In this document: in pieces, positions 62,186-64,000 of the stretch
Numbering within the stretch: the stretch's first letter is position 1
Layout of the letters: the number at the start of each line of letters is the position of its first letter
Assembly: GCF_015624505.1 (NCBI RefSeq)
Contig: NZ_CP061379.1
Location: forward strand, 1,426,001 to 1,490,000
Length of the DNA stretch: 64,000 nt
DNA from: Bradyrhizobium commune
GTDB taxonomy: Bacteria > Pseudomonadota > Alphaproteobacteria > Rhizobiales > Xanthobacteraceae
Direction of reading: 5' to 3'
Notes under the pieces: generated by a model
Databases searched by the model: none
The model's input: the letters and a program-made list of their open reading frames with translations, nothing else
What the model was told of the DNA's origin: nothing
Made by a program: the position numbers and the translations under genes

Positions 62186-63184
62186 CTACGCTTCCGGGTT
62201 GGACATGAATAAATCCATGCCGAGCCGCTGCGACAGATACTTCGCCACGAGCTGTCCCTTGACGCTGTTTCCGGCGCTGTCGAGCGGCGGCGCAAAAGTC
62301 CCGAGGCCCCCCTTTCCCGGAGAGACCGTGACGATCCCGCCGCCGATACCGCTCTTGCCCGGCAGGCCGACATCGTAAAGCCAATCGCCAGATGTCTCGT
62401 ACATTCCGGCAGTCGTCATGACGGCTAGCGCGTAATGACAGACCTCCGGATCGACCACGCGCACTTTCGTGATGGGGTTCACGCCACCATCCGCCAAAGT
62501 CGCACCCATGACCGCCAGACCCCTGGCACTCACATTCAGCGCGCATTGTCTGGTGTAGAGATCGGTCGCCTCGGCTGGGTCGCAGTAGATTCGTTCGAAA
62601 CTCTGGAGCAAGCGAGCGATGCTCTGGTTTCGGAAGTTGGTCTCCGTCGCCGAGGCATAAACCTCGTGGTTGAGCGCAAGCGGGCGGCCGGCGAATTGCG
62701 ACAATCCGTCGTGGATGAACTTCCATTTCGCGTCAGTCGTCGTCCCCGGTACGAGGCTTGTCGTTGCAATCGCGCCGGCATTCACCATCGGATTTGTCCT
62801 GCCATCGGGACTGCGTTCGACGGCAGCGAGCGAGTTGAACGGAAGGCCGGTCGCGTTCGCGCCAAGCCTTTGGCGCGCCTGCTCCGCTCCCAGGGCCTGG
62901 CAAACCAATGCAAAGATGAATGGTTTGGAAACGCTCATGATGGAGAATTCGTATTCGGCCGCCCCCACGGCGTAGACCGCGCCGTTGGTGCCGACCACGC
63001 AAACGCCGAACAGCTCGCTCGGCACTTCGGCGAGCGCTGGATATACTTGAGAGTTCTTTCCGTCCCTATTTGATTTGTAGCGCGCGTACACCTCGTCGAT
63101 CAGCGAGATGACCTCAGCCTCGGCCGGCAGGCGCCCGGTTGATACGTAGGAATAGTTGTTCTCGGTGTCGGCTTTCGCATTCAT
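62186..63184 (-). CDS. glsA: Glutaminase, serine-dependent beta-lactamase fold
   Basis: 332 residues from ATG 63,184 (MNAKADTENNYSY); ATG 63,196 is an alternative. The nucleophile Ser and general base Lys are in FSIMSVSKPFIFAL (S-x-x-K), with LPFNSLAAVERSPDGRTNPM, VNAGAIATTSLV and GVNPITKVRVVDPEVCHYAL as other family blocks. The enzyme hydrolyses glutamine to glutamate and ammonia in the cytoplasm. It follows the AbgT gene and precedes an MFS gene by 73 bases. Confidence 0.95.
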   Translation of the reverse strand: MNAKADTENNYSYVSTGRLPAEAEVISLIDEVYARYKSNRDGKNSQVYPALAEVPSELFGVCVVGTNGAVYAVGAAEYEFSIMSVSKPFIFALVCQALGAEQARQRLGANATGLPFNSLAAVERSPDGRTNPMVNAGAIATTSLVPGTTTDAKWKFIHDGLSQFAGRPLALNHEVYASATETNFRNQSIARLLQSFERIYCDPAEATDLYTRQCALNVSARGLAVMGATLADGGVNPITKVRVVDPEVCHYALAVMTTAGMYETSGDWLYDVGLPGKSGIGGGIVTVSPGKGGLGTFAPPLDSAGNSVKGQLVAKYLSQRLGMDLFMSNPEA

Positions 63185-63387
63185 TGCGCGTTCCAAGCCT
63201 CCATGATCAGAAGCGCCGAGGGAGCTCCGACATTTGTCGGCTCAAACGCTTCTCGCTCGCCTCGTTTCGTTCACCGCCTTTGACGAGAGCCAGCGGACCG
63301 CCATTCAACGTTGATTTTCCTTGGTGAACCATCGGGCGATCTACCCGGACGTCTCGGGGTTTTTCCGGGTGAGGTCTGCGTTGCACC

Positions 63388-64000
63388 TCACAATCCCCAA
63401 GGCAGGCCCAGCAGGTACCAGGCAACGAACAGCACGGTCCAAATGATGGCCATCCAGAGCGTGTAGGGCAGCATCAGCGCGACAACCGTCCCGACGCCCG
63501 CCTTCTTGTCGTAAATCTGGGCAAATCCCACCACCATGGCAAAGTAAGCGTTGAGCGGGGTGATCGCATTGATCGGCGAGTCGCCAATCCGGTAGGCCGC
63601 CAGGACGGCTGCGGGATCGACGTTGAGCTGCACGAACACTGGCACGAAGACCGGCGCGAAGATGGCCCATTTGGCGATCGCCGGCGTGAATACGAAGTCC
63701 AGGATCATGACGACGATGATGAAGCCGAGCAGCAGCCACAGCGTGCCGACATGCGCGCTCTTCAGCGCATCGGCCATCGTCAGGGCCATCAGCGTCGGGA
63801 TATTGCTGTAGTTGAAGTAATCGACAAACTGGCTGATGACCACGAACAGGAGGATGGTGCCGCTTAGTGAGGCCACCGCCTTGGTCATGGCCGCGATGAC
63901 GGCCGCCGAGCTGTTCACCGTTTTCGCACCGATGCCGTATGCGACCCCGGTTGCGAGGAACAGTACCATGATGACCCCGATCAGGCCATTCATGAATGGT
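63388..64000 (-). CDS. AbgT-family transporter, C-terminal part (5' end outside window)
   Basis: 204 codons of a roughly 510-residue protein are visible; the frame is open through the last base. GVAYGIGAKTVNSSAAVIAA, LFVVISQFVDYFNYSNIPTL and AYRIGDSPINAITPLNAYFA are AbgT signatures; the last keeps the substrate/Na+ site region. Known members import p-aminobenzoyl-glutamate in E. coli, and homologues MtrF and YdaH export sulfonamides. The 203-base gap to glsA (63,185-63,387) holds a short CCGACATTTGTCGG hairpin and otherwise nothing. Confidence 0.92.
   Translation of the reverse strand, partial: PFMNGLIGVIMVLFLATGVAYGIGAKTVNSSAAVIAAMTKAVASLSGTILLFVVISQFVDYFNYSNIPTLMALTMADALKSAHVGTLWLLLGFIIVVMILDFVFTPAIAKWAIFAPVFVPVFVQLNVDPAAVLAAYRIGDSPINAITPLNAYFAMVVGFAQIYDKKAGVGTVVALMLPYTLWMAIIWTVLFVAWYLLGLPWGL

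Overview
The window reads as chromosome from a Bradyrhizobium-like alphaproteobacterium (Nitrobacteraceae). This rests on high GC, many small DUF families and short secreted proteins typical of that group (DUF3551, DUF992, DUF6894, arginine/tryptophan-rich Tat proteins), and rhizobial-type palindromic intergenic repeats. The genus is inferred from family content; no rRNA or marker gene is present. I see no tRNA, rRNA, CRISPR array, integrase or intact transposase.

Left part (1-21,140): a catabolic/transport fragment with a TPP enzyme cut by the window edge, a DUF1028 protein and a nitrate/sulfonate/taurine-type ABC ATPase and permease. It is followed by a decayed ornithine cyclodeaminase abutting a scrap of a Baeyer-Villiger monooxygenase. 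Next come several small secreted proteins, three of them sharing a leader element, then a sigma-32-type factor, a c-type cytochrome, an OmpR-type response regulator with its histidine kinase, a glycine-rich secreted protein, a Tat-exported alpha/beta hydrolase, a broken Ohr peroxidase, RND efflux system 1, and a decayed cytochrome b561/sulfite oxidase-like pair. Gene decay is concentrated here.

Middle (21,140-37,650): RND system 2, an orphan BamA/Omp85 paralogue and a conserved secreted protein. Then follows a repeat-rich accessory stretch (30.3-36.3 kb) with a duplicated 229-bp phosphoesterase 3' end, a small inverted-repeat element with a solo end, two related palindromes, an unidentified zinc-ribbon-like membrane protein of less GC-rich composition, and 1.3 kb without convincing genes. 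A LuxR-type regulator, an orphan NarL-type response regulator and a small Tat-exported W/R-rich protein complete this part.

Right part (37,650-64,000): an operon of AI-2E-type permease, DUF992 protein, RND adaptor and RND permease (system 3); BI-1 and DUF1269 membrane proteins; an Mrp-type cation/proton antiporter operon (E, F, G, D/E-B fusion, C, D) with no NuoL-like MrpA antiporter domain; RND system 4. The last stretch is a six-gene leftward cluster: AbgT transporter (cut by the window end), glutaminase, MFS transporter, M20 dipeptidase and two 609-residue SLC13/RCK_C transporters. The common themes are envelope stress, efflux and ion homeostasis, and uptake and hydrolysis of glutamate-containing or dicarboxylate nutrients.
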